The notes under the pieces: generated by a model | What the model was told of the DNA's origin: nothing | Database searches by the model: none | What the model saw: the letters and a program-made list of their open reading frames with translations, nothing else | In this document: one piece after another, positions 8,633 to 18,771 of the stretch | How the letters are laid out: every line of letters begins with the position of its first letter | How positions within the stretch are numbered: position 1 is the first letter of the stretch | Position numbers and translations under genes: made by a program | NCBI RefSeq assembly: GCF_002081825.1 | Contig: NZ_MUKU01000010.1 | Location: forward strand, 62,001 to 126,000 | Reading direction: 5' to 3' | Source: Chromobacterium haemolyticum | GTDB lineage: Bacteria > Pseudomonadota > Gammaproteobacteria > Burkholderiales > Chromobacteriaceae | Length of the DNA stretch: 64,000 nt

Positions 8633-9790
8633 ATGGTTTCAAGCCTCAAAGATCAGCAGCAACTGGAAGCCGCGTTCGAGCAATTCAATGCGGTATCCGG
8701 CCAACTTATTGATGCATATAGACAACTTGAGAGCCAAGTGACAGTTCTCAATGCGCAACTGGACGAAGCCAACAATCAGCTGCGCAAACAGCGCGATGAG
8801 AATGCGATGCTGGCCGAGCGCTTGGGCTTGCTGCTGGAGGCGCTGCCCGCGGGCGTGGTGCAAGTCTCGGCCGAAGGCGTGGTCACGGCGGTGAATCCTG
8901 CGGCCAGCCGGATGCTAAACGGTTGTTCTGTAGGCGCTTTATGGCGGGACATGCTGACGGGGCTGGCGCGTTCGGAACTGGACGATACCTATTGCCATCG
9001 GCATGGGGCGGCGGGTTTGGTGTTGACGATGCAATGCCAGGACCTGCCATCTGTCGGAGGGCAGATTGTGCTTATTCACGATGTATCTCGTTTGCATCAA
9101 TTGACCGGAGAATTGGCCCGTCAGCAGAAGTTGGCGTCCATGGGAGGCATGGCGGCGGCATTGGCGCATCAGCTGCGCACGCCGTTGGCCACGGCGATGT
9201 TGTACACGGCGAATCTGAAGCAGGATATCCCGCGCGCGGAGGACCGCGCCCGTTTCGTCGACAAGAGCTTGGCGCGGATGCGAGCGTTGGAGAGTCTGAT
9301 CCAGAACATGCTGAGTTTTGTCCGCGGTCAGGTGACAACGCTGGAGCCTTTGGATCTGGAGGGGTTGCTGGAGGATTTGCGCGCGGTCATGCAACCACAA
9401 TGTCATGAAAAAGGCGTGCTTTTTGATTGCAATGTGGTGGTGTCATCTGCCATAAAGGTCTTGGTGGACCGCAAAGCCTTGCAGGGAGCCTTGGTGAATC
9501 TGTTGGAGAATGCCTGGCACTTCTCCGCAAGCGGCGATGTGGTGCGCTTATCGGTGGAGGAGGGGGAGACCGCTTTGCTGTTTCGGGTGGAGGACTCGGG
9601 GCCCGGGTTCAATCCGGAGGAGTTGGAGAAGATGTTCGAACCGTTCTTCACAACCCGCCCCGGCGGTACCGGCTTGGGCTTGGCCATTGTCAAGAAAGTG
9701 GTGGACGAGCTGGGCGGGCAAGTGCGTTGTTTCAACAAGGGGGAGGGCGGGGCCTGTTTCGAGCTCAGCCTTCCGATGATGCAATCGTGA
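8633..9790 (+). CDS. Sensor histidine kinase, FlrB/FleS-like
   Basis: 385 aa from the ATG at 8633; a GTG 12 codons upstream is also in frame but nearly on the predicted transcription start. No membrane segment is evident, so the protein is cytoplasmic. A coiled coil (~10-60) leads to a short PAS-like region (~65-160, LPAGVVQVSAEGVVTAVNPA). Next come HisKA with the phosphoacceptor in AAALAHQLRTPL and HATPase with N (LVNLLENAW), G1 (EDSGPGF) and G2 (GGTGLGLAIVKK). The coiled-coil/PAS/AHQLRTPL pattern matches the flagellar kinases FlrB/FleS. Their usual NtrC-type partner is not encoded here; instead a STAS gene follows 40 nt later. Confidence 0.85.
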   Translation: MVSSLKDQQQLEAAFEQFNAVSGQLIDAYRQLESQVTVLNAQLDEANNQLRKQRDENAMLAERLGLLLEALPAGVVQVSAEGVVTAVNPAASRMLNGCSVGALWRDMLTGLARSELDDTYCHRHGAAGLVLTMQCQDLPSVGGQIVLIHDVSRLHQLTGELARQQKLASMGGMAAALAHQLRTPLATAMLYTANLKQDIPRAEDRARFVDKSLARMRALESLIQNMLSFVRGQVTTLEPLDLEGLLEDLRAVMQPQCHEKGVLFDCNVVVSSAIKVLVDRKALQGALVNLLENAWHFSASGDVVRLSVEEGETALLFRVEDSGPGFNPEELEKMFEPFFTTRPGGTGLGLAIVKKVVDELGGQVRCFNKGEGGACFELSLPMMQS

Positions 9791-9830
9791 TGGATGTGCC
9801 GTTTATTCAGAAGAAAGCCGAGGACGCCGC

Positions 9831-10136
9831 ATGAGACCCATTGTCAAAGTAGAGGGCAGAGTTGGGAAGATGATCCTGATCGGACAGTTCGATTTCAACT
9901 TGCACCGGGAATTCCGTCAGGCCAGCCAGGAACTGCTGGACAATCCGGAAGTACAGGAGATTGAGATTGATTTCGATCAGGTGCCGTTTCTGGATAGTTC
10001 CGCGCTGGGAATGTTGCTGTTGCTGAAGGAGCGCGCGGCTGGACAGAAGAAGAGCATGACCTTGATCAATTGTCGCGAGGCGGTGATGCAGGTGTTTGAA
10101 ATCGCCTGCTTCAACAAGATGTTCACCATTAAGTAA
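9831..10136 (+). CDS. STAS-domain anti-sigma factor antagonist-like protein
   Basis: 101 aa single STAS domain. The phosphorylatable serine lies in VPFLDSSALGML (Ser56 or Ser57). Such proteins switch partners depending on serine phosphorylation. Because a SpoIIE-type phosphatase follows 20 nt downstream, the pair fits the HsbA/HsbR-type scheme, in which dephosphorylated STAS protein binds an anti-sigma factor (FlgM in Pseudomonas) or another partner. No serine kinase or anti-sigma gene is recognised in the window. Confidence 0.88.
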   Translation: MRPIVKVEGRVGKMILIGQFDFNLHREFRQASQELLDNPEVQEIEIDFDQVPFLDSSALGMLLLLKERAAGQKKSMTLINCREAVMQVFEIACFNKMFTIK

Positions 10137-10156
10137 GTTCAAGCATTGGAGCGTCT

Positions 10157-11215
10157 GTGCGCATCCGGGCCTGGTTGTCCGCTGATGCCGAGGCACGGGT
10201 TCGTGGCGATCCTTGGTTGTCGGCGCTGGATTGGTGGTTTTGCGGTGGCGCCGACTTTGCGGTGGGCGGCAAGCAGGATCTTTGGCTGACGAATCTGGCG
10301 GACGCTCCCGCGGAGCTGTTCGAGCAGTGGGAGGGCGACAAGCCCTTGTGGGTGTTTTCCTCAGGGCGTCCTGCGCCCTGGCTGGCCACGCCCAATATTC
10401 ACTTTCTGCGCGGGGACTTCGACGCGGACTTGCTGCGCAACCGGCTGCTGGCCTGGCATTGGCAGCAACATGCGCTTTGCCCGTGTCTATTCGGCGCGGC
10501 GGCGTTCGACATTATCAACGGCGCCATGTCTCTATATCGTCCGTCGAAACAGGCGACGGTCCGTATGTTTCCCTTGGAGGTGTCCGTCAAGCCGGTAGAG
10601 GCGGTGGGCGGCGACGTGGTGCTGCGCGCGGATTTGCCGGAACGGACCTTGCTGATCCTGGGGGACGCGTCCGGTCATGGGCAGGGATCGGCGTTGGACG
10701 CCGCGCTGCTGGCATTGGGGGCGTCGCGGGTGCTGTTGGGGCAGCCTTTATCCTTGCCGGCTCTGAGCGAACTCAATGCTTTCATGTATCGCCATGTGGC
10801 CGATGGGCGCTACGTTGGCAGTGCTTTGCTGGAGATTGACTGGGACGCTTGCGAGGTGCGACTGGTCAATGCCGGCATGCCGGATATCTTACTGTTTCTG
10901 TCCACCAGGCTTGAGCGGCGTTTTTCCTCCATGTGTAGCCCGCTGGGGTTGCGAGCCGACGTCGAGCTGCGGCAGCCGCTGGCGCTGCCCTGGGCGGAGG
11001 GCCAGCATTTCCTGGCGCACAGCGATGGCATGGAGGAGTCGGATCTGCCGTACCTATTGTCGCGTCTGCTGCGCTTGTCCAGTGTTTCCTCGGCCGATGC
11101 GTACGGCTATGGCCCCTTGCCGTCAATTCCGCTAGGCTTCAGCAGCCCATACAATGACGACATGTCGTCGCTGGCTTTCGCCGTGCCGTCGGCGGCGTCT
11201 CCGCGACCGGTTTAA
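10157..11215 (+). CDS. SpoIIE/PP2C-type serine phosphatase with degenerate receiver-like N-terminus
   Basis: 352 aa from GTG at 10157, with GGAG six bases upstream. The C-terminal PP2C domain (about 135-340) keeps its metal-binding motifs: GGD (151-153), GDASGHG (169-175), NAGMP, HSDGMEE and DDMSS. It is therefore predicted active on phosphoserine, most likely of the STAS protein encoded just before it. Residues ~25-105 have strand/helix spacing like a receiver: DLWLTNL at the phospho-Asp strand, PLWVFSSG at the fourth strand, HFLRGDFDADLL in place of the KPF region. The conserved acidic pocket and Lys are missing. This receiver reading is my inference; the phosphatase call is firm. Confidence 0.85.
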   Translation: MRIRAWLSADAEARVRGDPWLSALDWWFCGGADFAVGGKQDLWLTNLADAPAELFEQWEGDKPLWVFSSGRPAPWLATPNIHFLRGDFDADLLRNRLLAWHWQQHALCPCLFGAAAFDIINGAMSLYRPSKQATVRMFPLEVSVKPVEAVGGDVVLRADLPERTLLILGDASGHGQGSALDAALLALGASRVLLGQPLSLPALSELNAFMYRHVADGRYVGSALLEIDWDACEVRLVNAGMPDILLFLSTRLERRFSSMCSPLGLRADVELRQPLALPWAEGQHFLAHSDGMEESDLPYLLSRLLRLSSVSSADAYGYGPLPSIPLGFSSPYNDDMSSLAFAVPSAASPRPV

Positions 11216-11328
11216 CGACGTTTCTTGGTCGCATGCGTAGGCGCAGCGCGGATTCAGGCTTGAATCGGCGGGCTTTTTAGTTGATCAATCATTAATGTCT
11301 GCGCGAATTTCCGCGCTTGGGCGAATCG

Positions 11329-11357
11329 GTCGTCTCGCCGTTGGGGAACGAGACGAC
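11329..11357 (+). other. Stem-loop in the leader of the second chemotaxis operon
   Basis: A perfect 9-bp inverted repeat, GTCGTCTCG (11329-11337) with CGAGACGAC (11349-11357), and an 11-nt loop. It has no T-run, so it is not a terminator. It sits in the 259-bp gap before cheY; its role is unknown. Confidence 0.5.
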
Positions 11358-11474
11358 GAGCGAGCAAGGTAAAGAATGGAAACCGGATCCGACGCGGCCT
11401 GTGTCGAGCTGACGATGAGCGAAGAGCCGAGTCAGGCGAGCGGGCGCAGGAAGGTTTTCTGAAACGGGGATGTT

Positions 11475-11840
11475 ATGCACAAAAAAATACTGACGGTTGA
11501 TGATTCCGCTTCGATTCGACAGATGGTGTCGTTCACCTTGAAAAGCGCCGGTTACGAGGTAGTGGAGGCCGGTGACGGCAACACGGGCCTGGCCAAGGCG
11601 CAGGGAGGCCAGTTCAATCTGGTGCTGACCGACCAAAACATGCCGGGCATGGACGGCCTGACCCTGATCCGCTCCTTGCGCAAACTGCCGGAGTATACGA
11701 CGACGCCCATCCTGATGCTGACCACGGAGTCCAGCGATCAAATGAAGGCGCTTGGCCGCGCGGCTGGGGCCACGGGTTGGTTGGTCAAGCCTTTTGATCC
11801 GCAGAAGCTGTTGGATGTGGTCAAGCGCGTGATCGGCTGA
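11475..11840 (+). CDS. cheY: Chemotaxis response regulator CheY (cluster 2)
   Basis: 121 aa single receiver domain. The acidic pair is in TVDDSASIRQM, the phosphoacceptor Asp53 in LTDQNMPGMDG, the Thr in MLTTESSD and the Lys in WLVKPFDPQKL. It is the first gene of the rightward che operon and differs clearly from the cluster-1 CheY. This type is usual next to CheA-CheW-MCP-CheR-CheD-CheB sets and may act as phosphate sink or serve a dedicated output. Confidence 0.93.
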   Translation: MHKKILTVDDSASIRQMVSFTLKSAGYEVVEAGDGNTGLAKAQGGQFNLVLTDQNMPGMDGLTLIRSLRKLPEYTTTPILMLTTESSDQMKALGRAAGATGWLVKPFDPQKLLDVVKRVIG

Positions 11841-11866
11841 TTTCGGGCACGACGAGGAGCGAGTTT

Positions 11867-13888
11867 TTGGCAATCGACATGTCGCAGTTTCATCAGGTGT
11901 TTTTTGATGAAGCGGATGAGCATTTGTCCAGCATGGAGAGCCTGCTGCTGGGCATGGATAAATCCTGTCCGGAGCAAGAGGATTTGCATGCGGTATTCCG
12001 CGCTGCGCATTCGATCAAGGGCGGCGCGGCCACGTTCGGTTTCGCCGATATGGCGGACTTGACGCATGTGCTGGAGGGCTTGCTGGACGAGGTGAGGCGC
12101 GGCGCGCGCGTCTTGAGTTCGGATCTGGTGGACTTGGTGCTGAGAGCCAAAGATGTGTTGTACGGGATGCTGGCGGCGCACAAGGGCAAAGGCGACGTCG
12201 ATGCAGCGCAAGCCAATGAGCTAAAGGCGCAGTTGGAGGCGCTGGCGGCCGCGCCAATGGAGACCGCGGCGCGGCGGGCGCCGGAGGAAACGCGACACTG
12301 GACGCTGTACTTGGAAATCGACGTGGTGGACGGCGTCGACATCGACGCCTTGCTGGAGTCACTGGCTGAGCACGGCGACTTGAGTGTGGTGCAGCACGGC
12401 GAGGAGCTTGACAAGCTGCCCTGGGTTGCCGTGTTCACCTCGCCGTTGGACGCCGCGGAGGTGGCGGAGTCGCTGGCGTTTGCCGTGCCGCAGGAGCATT
12501 TCCGCATCAATGTCGATCATGGCGTGGAGGAGGAGGGCAGTTTCGGCTTGTTCCTTGAGGCGGCTCCAGTGCCGGACGCCTCGGTCTGGCTGGAAGGAGA
12601 CGGATTCGGTCTGTTCGAGCCGCCGCTTGCCGAGGCGGCGAAGCGGGACGAAGTTCCGCTGGCGTCGGAGTTCGACGCGGCCAAGCCGGCGGCGCGCGGC
12701 GGGGCGACGAGCGAGAGTTCGATCCGGGTCAACATCGACAAGGTGGATTTGCTGCTCAACCTCGTGGGCGAGCTGGTGATCACCCAGTCCATGCTGACGC
12801 AGTCCGGAGCGGGCCTGGATCCGGTGGCGCATGAGCGCCTGCTTAGCGGTATCGGCGCTTTGCAACGCAACGCGAGGGAGTTGCAGGAGGCGGTGATGTC
12901 GATCCGGATGACGCCCATCGCCTTTGTGTTCAACCGCTTTCCGCGCGTGGTGAGGGACCTGGCCGGCCGATTGGGTAAAAAGGTGGAGCTCACGATGATG
13001 GGCGAAAGCACCGAGCTGGATAAAGGCTTCATCGAGAAACTGTCCGACCCGCTGACCCATCTGGTGCGCAACAGCCTGGATCATGGCATCGAATCCCCGG
13101 AAGCTCGGCAGGCGGGCGGCAAGGATCCGGTCGGGCGCCTTACGCTGCGGGCTTTCCACCAGGGCAGTAATATCGTCATCGAAGTCAGCGATGATGGCGC
13201 CGGGCTGAACCGGGAGCGGATATTGGCCAAGGCGCGACAAAGCGGTTTGGCTGCGCCGGATTCGCTAAGCGACGTTGAAGTGTGGAACCTGATTTTCGAG
13301 GCCGGCTTTTCCACCGCCGCGGAGGTGACCGAGGTGTCCGGCCGCGGCGTGGGCATGGATGTGGTCAAGCGCAATATCCAGAGCATGGGCGGCCGCGTGG
13401 AAATTGACTCCATGGCCGACATCGGCACCACCATCAGCATTCATTTGCCGCTGACCCTGGCGATCATGGACGGCATGTCGGTGCGCATCGGCGCGGAAAC
13501 CTATGTGATGCCCTTGGGAGCGGTGTTGGAGTCGCTGCAGCCGGCGCCGAATGAAATCAAAACGGTGGCCGCGCGAGGACAGGTGGTGGGAATTCGCGGC
13601 GAATACCTGCCGATTGTGCCGTTGGGACGATTTTTTTCCATTCCGGAAGCGAAACATACGCCGAGCGAGGCGATTCTGGTGATTGTGGAAGCCGGCAACA
13701 GCAGGCTGGCGCTATTAGTGGACGATTTGATCGGCCAGCAGCAGTTCGTGGTGAAAAACCTTGAAACGAACTACCGCAAGGTGGAGGGTATTTCCGGCGC
13801 CACAATTCTGGGCGACGGCCAGGTGGCCATGATCCTGGACATTGCCGCAATTGCGAGGCACAACCAGCGGATGGTGCTGGACACATGA
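11867..13888 (+). CDS. cheA: Chemotaxis histidine kinase CheA (cluster 2)
   Basis: 673 aa from TTG at 11867, chosen because GAGGAG lies about 8 nt upstream; an in-frame ATG at 11879 is too far from it. Domains in order are Hpt with the phosphoacceptor in [14 protein letters not shown] (His48), a P2-like region (~145-225, starting [15 protein letters not shown]), a dimerisation domain ([19 protein letters not shown]), the ATPase ([32 protein letters not shown]) and a CheW-like domain. Unlike the cluster-1 CheA it keeps a P2-like region. cheW overlaps its stop (ATGA). Confidence 0.95.
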   Translation: MAIDMSQFHQVFFDEADEHLSSMESLLLGMDKSCPEQEDLHAVFRAAHSIKGGAATFGFADMADLTHVLEGLLDEVRRGARVLSSDLVDLVLRAKDVLYGMLAAHKGKGDVDAAQANELKAQLEALAAAPMETAARRAPEETRHWTLYLEIDVVDGVDIDALLESLAEHGDLSVVQHGEELDKLPWVAVFTSPLDAAEVAESLAFAVPQEHFRINVDHGVEEEGSFGLFLEAAPVPDASVWLEGDGFGLFEPPLAEAAKRDEVPLASEFDAAKPAARGGATSESSIRVNIDKVDLLLNLVGELVITQSMLTQSGAGLDPVAHERLLSGIGALQRNARELQEAVMSIRMTPIAFVFNRFPRVVRDLAGRLGKKVELTMMGESTELDKGFIEKLSDPLTHLVRNSLDHGIESPEARQAGGKDPVGRLTLRAFHQGSNIVIEVSDDGAGLNRERILAKARQSGLAAPDSLSDVEVWNLIFEAGFSTAAEVTEVSGRGVGMDVVKRNIQSMGGRVEIDSMADIGTTISIHLPLTLAIMDGMSVRIGAETYVMPLGAVLESLQPAPNEIKTVAARGQVVGIRGEYLPIVPLGRFFSIPEAKHTPSEAILVIVEAGNSRLALLVDDLIGQQQFVVKNLETNYRKVEGISGATILGDGQVAMILDIAAIARHNQRMVLDT

Positions 13889-14403
13889 AACAAGAAGGAA
13901 AAAAAATGGTGGCGGAATGGAACGACCCGGGGTTGGCGCAGAGGCGCTCGGGCAATGAGCTGCTGGTGTTCACGCTGGGGGCGGAAGAGTACGGCATTGA
14001 TATTCTGAAGGTGCAGGAAATCCGCGGCTACGACGCGGTGACCCGCATCGCCAACGCGCCGGACTTCATCAAGGGCGTGGTCAATCTGCGCGGCCATATC
14101 GTGCCTATCGTGGATTTGCGTCTGAAGTTCGGCATTGGAGAGCCGGTGTACAACGAGTTCACCGTAGTAATCGTGCTGAATGTGTGCGGGCGTGTCATCG
14201 GCGCGGTGGTGGACGGGGTGTCGGATGTGATTCAACTGGAGCGGGAAGCGCTGCGAGCCGCGCCGGAGTTTGGCGCGGCGGTGGACACCGCCTATATCGA
14301 AGGACTGGGCACGCTGGATGAGCGCATGATCATCGTGGTCGATATCGAGCGTTTGATGGGCAGCGAGGAAATGGCGTTGACTGACGCCGCGGGCCGCGTA
14401 TAA
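13885..14403 (+). CDS. cheW: Chemotaxis coupling protein CheW
   Basis: 172 aa. It links the receptor to CheA. Typical core motifs are [39 protein letters not shown] and a late DIERLMG. The start ATG overlaps the cheA stop by ATGA (13885-13888), and the receptor gene follows 34 nt later. It is the only plain CheW in the window; cluster 1 uses CheV proteins instead. Confidence 0.95.
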   Translation: MKQEGKKMVAEWNDPGLAQRRSGNELLVFTLGAEEYGIDILKVQEIRGYDAVTRIANAPDFIKGVVNLRGHIVPIVDLRLKFGIGEPVYNEFTVVIVLNVCGRVIGAVVDGVSDVIQLEREALRAAPEFGAAVDTAYIEGLGTLDERMIIVVDIERLMGSEEMALTDAAGRV

Positions 14404-14437
14404 GCGCGGCCGCAAGCCTGTTTTGAGGGGGCGAAGC

Positions 14438-16789
14438 ATGAATAATATGAAAGTGATCCATCGGCTGGTGTTGGGCTTTGGCCTCTTGATTCTGCTGTTG
14501 GCGGTGGCGATGACGTTGGCGGTCAGACAGCTGCAGGGACTGGCCGGCGATCTGGTCAATATCTCCGGCGTGCATATTCCGCAGGTCAGCGCCGCGCACA
14601 AGATTGCAGCCAATGTCGACCTGGCGTCGCGGGACGTGCGCAATCTGCTGTTGACCAAGGATGCCCAACTGATCAAGGAACTCAACCAGCAGATTGACGA
14701 CAGTCTGGTCAATCTGACGCAGCGCATGGCTGCCTTGGAACCGAATGTCGGCAGCGCCGGGCGGCCGCTGTTTGAAGCGATGCGTTCCGATGAAGCCAGT
14801 TTCCGGTCCGAACTGAATGTGTTCCGACGCATGCAGGCGCAGGGGCGGGATGTGCAGGCACGCGATTACTTGTTCGTCACCTTGCGCGACACCCAGCTCA
14901 AATACATGACCTCGATCGACCGCTACATCGCGTTTGAGGAGGGACTGATGCGCAAGGCGGGGCAGGACGCCAGCGACAATTCCCAACAGGCTTACAAGTT
15001 GCTGTTCGGCTTCACTTTGTTGGCGTTGGCGATCGGCATCGGCTTTGGGGTCTTCATTATCCGCTCGCTGATGCGACAGTTGGGCGGCGAGCCTGCGGAG
15101 CTGGTCAAGGTGATGCGGGAGTTGACCGAGGGCCAGGTGCGCTCCGAGATCAAGGTCAGGGCGGGCGATAAGCATAGCCTGTTCGCGTCGATGAGTTTGC
15201 TGGCCGAGAAGGCAGTTGAAAACATCAGAGTACGCAACGCTCTGGACAATGCCTCCACCAATGTGATGATTGCCGACAACGATCGCAACATCATCTACAC
15301 CAATCACAGCGTGTTGGAGATGATGCGCCGCGCCGAGGCCGATATGCGCAAAGCCTTGCCCAATTTCGACGCGCGCGCCTTGCTGGGCACCAATATGGAT
15401 GTGTTCCACAGCAATCCGGCGCATCAGCGCGACCTGCTGGCCAACCTGCGTTCCACTTATCGCGCGCAGATCAATATTGGCGAGCGTATTTTCGGCTTGG
15501 TGGCCAATCCGGTGTTCGGCACCGACGGTTTGCGGCTGGGCACGGTGGTGGAGTGGAAGGATCGCACCGGGGAGGTGGAGATCGAGAAAGAGGTGGCCAG
15601 CATCATCTCCGCGGCCGCGGCAGGCGATTTCGACCGGCGCATCAATCTGGAAGGTAAGGACGGCTTTTTCCGACAGTTGGGCGAAAGTGTCAATCAACTG
15701 CTGGCAGTGACCAGCCAGGGCCTGGGCGATATCGCCACCGTGCTGGCGGCTTTGGCCAAGGGCGATCTCACCCATGCGATCAAGGGCGACTACCAGGGCC
15801 TGTTCAGCCAGTTGCAGAATGATACCAACACCACGGTGGAGCGCTTGAAGGAAATCGTCTCCAACATCAAGGAGTCCACCGACGCGATCAACACCGCCGC
15901 GCGCGAGATCGCCTCCGGCAACGCTAATCTGTCCAGCCGCACCGAGCAACAAGCGGCCAGCCTGGAGGAAACCGCTTCCAGCATGGAGGAAATCACCAGT
16001 ACAGTGCGGCAGAACGCGGAGAACGCCAAAAAGGCGAACACGCTGGCCACCGGCGCTTCCGACATTGCCGCGCGCGGCGGCAAAGTGGTGGGGGACGTGG
16101 TGGCCACCATGAACGAGATCAACGACAGCGCGCGCAAGATCGTCGACATCATCAGCGTGATCGACGGCATTGCCTTCCAGACCAATATCCTGGCGCTCAA
16201 CGCCGCGGTGGAGGCTGCGCGGGCCGGCGAGCAGGGAAGGGGCTTCGCGGTGGTGGCCAGCGAGGTGCGCAACCTGGCGCAGCGCTCCGCCGCCGCCGCC
16301 AAGGAAATCAAGGGCTTGATAGGCAACTCGGTGGCCAAGGTCGAGTCCGGCTCCAAGCTGGTGGACGAGGCGGGCAGCACCATGGACGAGATTGTGATTT
16401 CCATCCGCCGCGTCGCCGACATCATGAGCGATATCTCCGCCGCGTCGATTGAGCAGAGCTCGGGCATAGAGCAGGTCAATCTGGCGGTGACGCAGATGGA
16501 CGAAAACACTCAGAAGAACGCCGCGCTGGTGGAGCAGGCAGCGGCTGCCGCGGAGTCGCTGGAAGAGCAAGCGCGCTATTTGGACGACGCGGTCCAGGTA
16601 TTCAAGCTGGGGGAGCAGGGACAGCGTTTGCGGCCAATGGCGGCGCATGTTGGGCAGACGGCGGAGCATGTCGTCGCTCATGTCGCCGGAGCCAAGACTG
16701 TGCCGCTCAAACACGCCGGCAAGATCGTGGTGCCGGAACGCCTGCGCCCGCAAGTGGACCTGACGGACGGCGAGTGGGAGGAGTTTTGA
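14438..16789 (+). CDS. Methyl-accepting chemotaxis protein with PAS domain and CheR/CheB tether
   Basis: 783 aa from ATG at 14438, with GAGGGG 7 nt upstream; a TTG at 14423 overlaps that ribosome-binding site and was rejected. TM1 spans ~9-30. A four-helix-bundle type periplasmic sensor (~31-185) follows, then TM2 (~190-212), a PAS-like region (~265-390, [20 protein letters not shown]), HAMP-like linkers and the cytoplasmic signalling domain with the hairpin [20 protein letters not shown]. The protein ends in EWEEF, matching the xWxxF pentapeptide that binds CheR and CheB. Ligand unknown. Confidence 0.93.
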   Translation: MNNMKVIHRLVLGFGLLILLLAVAMTLAVRQLQGLAGDLVNISGVHIPQVSAAHKIAANVDLASRDVRNLLLTKDAQLIKELNQQIDDSLVNLTQRMAALEPNVGSAGRPLFEAMRSDEASFRSELNVFRRMQAQGRDVQARDYLFVTLRDTQLKYMTSIDRYIAFEEGLMRKAGQDASDNSQQAYKLLFGFTLLALAIGIGFGVFIIRSLMRQLGGEPAELVKVMRELTEGQVRSEIKVRAGDKHSLFASMSLLAEKAVENIRVRNALDNASTNVMIADNDRNIIYTNHSVLEMMRRAEADMRKALPNFDARALLGTNMDVFHSNPAHQRDLLANLRSTYRAQINIGERIFGLVANPVFGTDGLRLGTVVEWKDRTGEVEIEKEVASIISAAAAGDFDRRINLEGKDGFFRQLGESVNQLLAVTSQGLGDIATVLAALAKGDLTHAIKGDYQGLFSQLQNDTNTTVERLKEIVSNIKESTDAINTAAREIASGNANLSSRTEQQAASLEETASSMEEITSTVRQNAENAKKANTLATGASDIAARGGKVVGDVVATMNEINDSARKIVDIISVIDGIAFQTNILALNAAVEAARAGEQGRGFAVVASEVRNLAQRSAAAAKEIKGLIGNSVAKVESGSKLVDEAGSTMDEIVISIRRVADIMSDISAASIEQSSGIEQVNLAVTQMDENTQKNAALVEQAAAAAESLEEQARYLDDAVQVFKLGEQGQRLRPMAAHVGQTAEHVVAHVAGAKTVPLKHAGKIVVPERLRPQVDLTDGEWEEF

Positions 16790-16829
16790 CGCTGGCTAGG
16801 CTGAGCGCGGAGCCGCGAGGGCCGAGTTG

Positions 16830-17657
16830 ATGGGCCTGGAACTGGACATCAAGTTCACGCCAGAAGATTTTCGCCGCATCCGCGGCATGGTGTACCGGCG
16901 AGTCGGCATCGCTCTTAACGACAGCAAGACCCATATGGCGTACGCGCGGCTGGCCAAGCGAGTGCGGAGTTTGGGTTTGAAAAGCTTCGCCGAGTACTTG
17001 GACCGATTGGACCAGGACGCCTTGTCGGAGGAGTGGCAGAACTTCGTCAATGCGCTGACCACTAATCTGACTTCGTTTTTTCGGGAGCCGCATCATTTCA
17101 GCATGCTGCGCGCGCACGCCGAGCGCTGGCGGAAGCGCGGCCGGCCGTACCGGGTCTGGAGCTCGGCGTCTTCGACGGGCGAGGAGCCTTACTCCATCGC
17201 CATGACCATGGCTGAACTGGCTGAGTCTTTACGGCCTTTCCCCTGCGAATTGCTGGCGTCCGATATTGACACCCATGTATTGCAGCAGGCGATGCACGGC
17301 GTCTATCTGCGCGAGCGCGTCAGCCAGTTGCCGGAGCCGCAGTTGCGCCGTTTTTTCGACAAGGGCGTAGGTGCCAACGACGGCAAGGTGCGCCTGAAGA
17401 AACGTTTGCGCGAGGCGGTGACTTTTTTCCAGATGAATCTGGTGGCGGAAGAGTGGCCGCCGCTGGGAGAGTTCGACGTCATTTTTTGCCGCAATGTGTT
17501 GATCTATTTTGATAAGCCGACACAGGCGGCCATACTCAATCATATGGCGCGGCATCTGGCCCCGGACGGTTTGCTGTTGCTGGGGCATTCGGAAAATATC
17601 CTGCACCTGAGCGACGCCTTCCTGCCTTGCGGCAAAACCAGCTACCGGCTGGCCTAG
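16830..17657 (+). CDS. cheR: Chemoreceptor glutamate methyltransferase CheR
   Basis: 275 aa from ATG 16830; a TTG directly before it is also in frame. It transfers methyl groups from SAM to receptor glutamates. The N-terminal helical domain (~8-75) is followed by the SAM-binding domain with [24 protein letters not shown] and the [11 protein letters not shown] motif, ending LGHSENI. It lies 40 nt after the receptor that carries the matching C-terminal pentapeptide. Confidence 0.95.
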   Translation: MGLELDIKFTPEDFRRIRGMVYRRVGIALNDSKTHMAYARLAKRVRSLGLKSFAEYLDRLDQDALSEEWQNFVNALTTNLTSFFREPHHFSMLRAHAERWRKRGRPYRVWSSASSTGEEPYSIAMTMAELAESLRPFPCELLASDIDTHVLQQAMHGVYLRERVSQLPEPQLRRFFDKGVGANDGKVRLKKRLREAVTFFQMNLVAEEWPPLGEFDVIFCRNVLIYFDKPTQAAILNHMARHLAPDGLLLLGHSENILHLSDAFLPCGKTSYRLA

Positions 17658-17694
17658 CCGGCGTGTCCGCCCTTTTATCGATTCGGGAGCGTGG

Positions 17695-18771
17695 ATGGGG
17701 TTCGACAAGAAAATTCGCGTGGTGGTGGTGGACGACTCCGCCTTGATCCGCAATCTGCTGACCTCCATCATCAACGAGGCGCAGGACATGGAGGTGGTGG
17801 CCACTGCCTCCGACCCGTTGATCGCCCGCGAGCGCATTCGAGAACTGGATCCCGACGTAATCACGCTGGATGTCGAAATGCCGCGCATGGACGGTTTGGA
17901 ATTTCTGCGGCGCTTGATGCGCTTGCGGCCGACGCCGGTACTAATGATCTCCTCGCTGACGCAGCAAGGTTCGGAGGCGACGCTGACGGCGTTGGAATTG
18001 GGCGCCATCGACTTTATGTCCAAGCCGGCGCACGATATCGCCAGGCGGATGAACGATTACGCCGATGAGATACGAGACAAAATCCGGGCGGTGGCGGCCG
18101 CCAAGGTGCGTGCGCCGCACCGCTTTCATCGCAGGGTCGAGGCCTGTGGGCCGCAGGCACCTCTCTTGGGCGCCAGCATCCAGCAAGCGATGATTTTCGT
18201 GGGAGCCTCCACCGGCGGCACGGAAGCGATCCGAACCCTGTTGAGCGGCTTGCCGGCCGATGGTCCGCCGATTCTGATTGCTCAGCACATGCCCGAGTAT
18301 TTCACCGCCAGCTTCGCCGCAAGGCTGAACAGTTACTGCCCGATGCGGGTAAAGGAGGCGGAGGCCGGCGAGCAGATCAAAACCGGCGTCGCCTATATCG
18401 CGCCAGGTAATTGGCATATGCGGGCGCAGGCCGCCGCGGGCGGTTTCCGCATTGAATTGGATCAGAGCGAGAAGGTGAACCGGCACCGGCCGTCGGTGGA
18501 TGTGCTGTTCGACTCCGCCGCGCGCGGCCTGGGCAAGCGCGCCATCGGCGTGATCCTGACAGGAATGGGGAGAGACGGAGCGGACGGCCTGCGCAAGATG
18601 CGCGACGCCGGCGCGGTCACCTTCGGCCAGAACGAGGCCAGTTGCGTGGTGTACGGCATGCCGCGCGAGGCGATGAAGGCCGGCGGCGTGCAACAGGAGT
18701 GGCCGCTGGAAGCGCTGGCCTCCAAAATCATGGCCTGCCTGTACGGCAGGTCGGAAAAGGCGATGTTATGA
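17695..18771 (+). CDS. cheB: Chemotaxis methylesterase/glutamine deamidase CheB
   Basis: 358 aa. The N-terminal receiver has [13 protein letters not shown], the phosphoacceptor in [15 protein letters not shown] and FMSKPAHD. The C-terminal esterase has the catalytic Ser, His and Asp visible in [21 protein letters not shown] and [11 protein letters not shown]. It removes receptor methyl groups when phosphorylated by CheA. It is 37 nt after cheR and overlaps cheD by ATGA (18768-18771). Confidence 0.95.
   Translation: MGFDKKIRVVVVDDSALIRNLLTSIINEAQDMEVVATASDPLIARERIRELDPDVITLDVEMPRMDGLEFLRRLMRLRPTPVLMISSLTQQGSEATLTALELGAIDFMSKPAHDIARRMNDYADEIRDKIRAVAAAKVRAPHRFHRRVEACGPQAPLLGASIQQAMIFVGASTGGTEAIRTLLSGLPADGPPILIAQHMPEYFTASFAARLNSYCPMRVKEAEAGEQIKTGVAYIAPGNWHMRAQAAAGGFRIELDQSEKVNRHRPSVDVLFDSAARGLGKRAIGVILTGMGRDGADGLRKMRDAGAVTFGQNEASCVVYGMPREAMKAGGVQQEWPLEALASKIMACLYGRSEKAML

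Noticed and set aside
11373-11399. Sigma-28-like TAAA...CCGACG before the second cheY
   Set aside because: Only about half of the -10 bases fit and the spacing is off by one.
14330-16753. An 807-codon minus-strand open frame opposite the chemoreceptor
   Set aside because: Composition and lack of any domain mark it as a shadow of the receptor gene.
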